The notes below the pieces were generated by a model. That model was not told the DNA's origin. It made no database searches and saw only the letters and a program-made list of their open reading frames with translations. The translations under genes and the position numbers were made by a program. Of a stretch of 6,423 nt of DNA, positions 5,171 to 6,423 are shown piece after piece (the stretch's first letter is position 1; every line of letters begins with the position of its first letter). The DNA lies in contig VBAU01000326.1 in NCBI GenBank assembly GCA_005883855.1, positions 1-6,423 on the forward strand, given 5' to 3'. The stretch comes from Bacteroidota bacterium (GTDB taxonomy: Bacteria; Bacteroidota; Bacteroidia; Chitinophagales; Chitinophagaceae).

Positions 5171-6229
5171 ATGAAAAGGAACAAAATATTTGCAAATGCC
5201 ACAGTTATGGTTGTCTTTGCGCTACTCTCTACCTCCACTTTCGCCCAGCTTCCGGTGTCCGGTGCTGCTGGTGATCCCTATCCGAATATGCCGGTCATAG
5301 CCCCGATTGGTGTTCGTATTGAAAATCACATTAAGATAAATGAATCAGCAAAGGGCCCATCAATCGATCCCTCCAAAGGTTATCGCCTTCAGGAACTTGG
5401 CAAAGGCTTATACATGATTACCGATAATGCCATTCAGTGTATGTTTCTGGTATATGAAACGGGTGTCGTTCTTGCAGATGCACCTGAGCAATTGGCTCAA
5501 TACATTCCAAAGGCAATTGCAGAAGTAACAAACAAACCTATTACTCATTTTATTTACAGCCATTCACATGCTGATCATGTGGGCGGTGCAGGTAGTCTCA
5601 ACCTGGGCGACCATACAGTCATCATAGCCCAGGAAGAAACAAAAAGGCTTTTGGTTCGTGCAAACGATCCGGCCCGCCCGGTTCCAACGGTAACTTTTAA
5701 AGACAACTATAAACTCAAAGTTGGAAGTCAAACACTCGAACTATCTTACCATGGTAACGCACACGAACCTGGTAATATCTTCATTTACGCACCAGCTCAA
5801 AGAACGCTCATGGTTATTGACATCATATTTCCAGGTTGGATACCATGGCGGCGACTTGCCTTAGCCCAGGATGTTCCCGGATATTTTGCGCAGATGGAAG
5901 AGATCAACAAAATGGATTGGGATGTACTTGTATCCGGCCATGTTGAACGCTCTGGCACGCACAGTGATGTTGCTCTTCAAATTGAATTCATGAATGACTT
6001 AAGGAATACTGCACGCCAGGCGTTGAAATCAACCAAATTTACAGATGGACTTAATCCTGATGATAAAGAGAATCCATGGGCAGCATTTGACGATTATATT
6101 GACCGGGTTGTAATTAAAACCGTCAATACACTGACTCCCAAATGGTCCACCAAGCTCGCAGGCTTCGATGTTTTCATCTGGGATCATTGTTATACGATTG
6201 AGCAAAGTCTCCGTCTTGACGAACATTGA
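5171..6229 (+). CDS. secreted metallo-beta-lactamase-fold hydrolase
   Basis: The 352-residue product begins with a signal peptide (residues 1-25, cleavage predicted at TFA|Q), so it acts in the periplasm or outside. The metallo-beta-lactamase fold follows. GKGLYMITDNAIQCMFLV at about 77-94 is the first strands, HSHADH at 131-136 is the zinc-binding motif, His198 in GNAHEPGN is the likely third ligand, Asp217 in VIDIIFPG is the bridging Asp position and His257 in SGHVE is the last ligand. All expected metal residues are present, so it should be active as a hydrolase. The FPGWIPW and LAQDVPGYF segments are typical of a broad group of uncharacterised MBL-fold hydrolases rather than of proven beta-lactamases, so no antibiotic resistance is claimed. 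It has about 490 bases of upstream DNA and is probably transcribed alone. The leader (AAAAGATCAAAACA) is A-rich with no Shine-Dalgarno. Confidence 0.9.
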   Translation: MKRNKIFANATVMVVFALLSTSTFAQLPVSGAAGDPYPNMPVIAPIGVRIENHIKINESAKGPSIDPSKGYRLQELGKGLYMITDNAIQCMFLVYETGVVLADAPEQLAQYIPKAIAEVTNKPITHFIYSHSHADHVGGAGSLNLGDHTVIIAQEETKRLLVRANDPARPVPTVTFKDNYKLKVGSQTLELSYHGNAHEPGNIFIYAPAQRTLMVIDIIFPGWIPWRRLALAQDVPGYFAQMEEINKMDWDVLVSGHVERSGTHSDVALQIEFMNDLRNTARQALKSTKFTDGLNPDDKENPWAAFDDYIDRVVIKTVNTLTPKWSTKLAGFDVFIWDHCYTIEQSLRLDEH

Positions 6230-6248
6230 TCGAAGCTTTGTAAAACAA

Positions 6249-6266
6249 TCCCGATAGCTATCGGGA
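6249..6266. repeat. perfect 18-bp palindrome, possibly a terminator or dispersed repeat
   Basis: TCCCGATAGCTATCGGGA is an exact 18-bp palindrome 19 bases after the hydrolase stop. As RNA it could fold into a 7-bp GC-containing stem with an AGCT loop, placed where a terminator would be. The plus strand is followed by CAAAAATT, not a T run; the minus strand is followed by TTGTTTTA. It may be a Rho-assisted or minus-oriented terminator, or a dispersed intergenic palindrome. I recall similar CCCGATAGCTATCGGG sequences between genes in Bacteroidota. Confidence 0.55.
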
Positions 6267-6308
6267 CAAAAATTAAAATGACGAGAACAAAAAACATAAT
6301 TCCGATTG

Positions 6309-6326
6309 CCATACAGGAAAGTATGG
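6309..6326. repeat. small hairpin, 6-bp stem and 6-base loop
   Basis: CCATAC (6309-6314) and GTATGG (6321-6326) are exact inverted arms around AGGAAA. It lies 80 bases before the start of the next gene. It could be a leader hairpin, but the stem is short and may be chance. Confidence 0.25.
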
Positions 6327-6406
6327 GTGGATGAGTTATCAGTGAATATTCGAATGAAATATGCCGTTAGAGATTTTATTTACAATAATAATTAAAACAA
6401 AAAGAA

Positions 6407-6423
6407 ATGAATAAGATCAAAGT
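6407..6423 (+). CDS. start of a further gene cut by the right edge
   Basis: ATG at 6407 begins M-N-K-I-K after an A-rich leader (ATTAAAACAAAAAGAA) just like the leaders of the other genes here. Only five full codons are visible. The basic start would suit a signal peptide, but nothing more can be said. Confidence 0.45.

Noticed and set aside
5171..6229. Antibiotic-resistance beta-lactamase
   Set aside because: The zinc motif is present, but the FPGWIPW/QDVPGYF segments and domain layout fit general MBL-fold hydrolases, with no sign specific to carbapenemases.

Overview
The window looks like a piece of a Bacteroidota chromosome, probably from the Chitinophagaceae/Sphingobacteriales side. The DNA is AT-rich and most genes have A-rich leaders without a clear Shine-Dalgarno sequence. 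The gene content fits too: the tail of a TonB-dependent receptor, a Crp-type regulator, a stand-alone LytTR protein, and secreted proteins with short signal peptides ending in A|Q.

Left part (1-1095): a minus-strand gene for a small membrane protein runs off the left edge (244 to 1). Next comes a graveyard of two broken genes. One is the C-terminal end of a TonB-dependent receptor on the minus strand, with a one-base frameshift in its conserved tail. The other is the C-terminal end of a Crp/Fnr-family regulator on the plus strand, missing its sensor domain and frameshifted by a 23-bp tandem duplication. Their missing 5' ends meet at about position 800, which points to an old deletion or rearrangement junction.

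Middle part (1096-4678): two CRP-like TGTGA-N6-TCAC(A/G) boxes lie between the dead regulator and a plus-strand gene run that is probably one operon. Its order is YceI-family protein, secreted NTF2/SnoaL-like protein, nitronate monooxygenase, short-chain dehydrogenase and LytTR DNA-binding protein. Gaps are 20, 11, -4 and 34 bases. The nitronate monooxygenase is broken near its C-terminus by a small out-of-frame deletion, while the genes around it look intact. The recognition helix left in the broken regulator has the Arg-Glu-x-x-x-Arg arrangement that E. coli CRP uses to read GTGA, so it matches the two boxes beside it. This looks like a regulator, operator and operon unit whose local regulator has died.

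Right part (4679-6423): a gene-free stretch of about 490 bases with nothing recognisable is followed by an intact secreted metallo-beta-lactamase-fold hydrolase. After it come a perfect 18-bp palindrome and the first codons of a further gene at the right edge.

The operon as a whole suggests an oxidoreductase and lipid/quinone-type stress module under Crp-like control, but no substrate can be named from the sequence. I did not find a clearly new biological system. The most informative signals are the orphaned operator pair and the three independent gene lesions.
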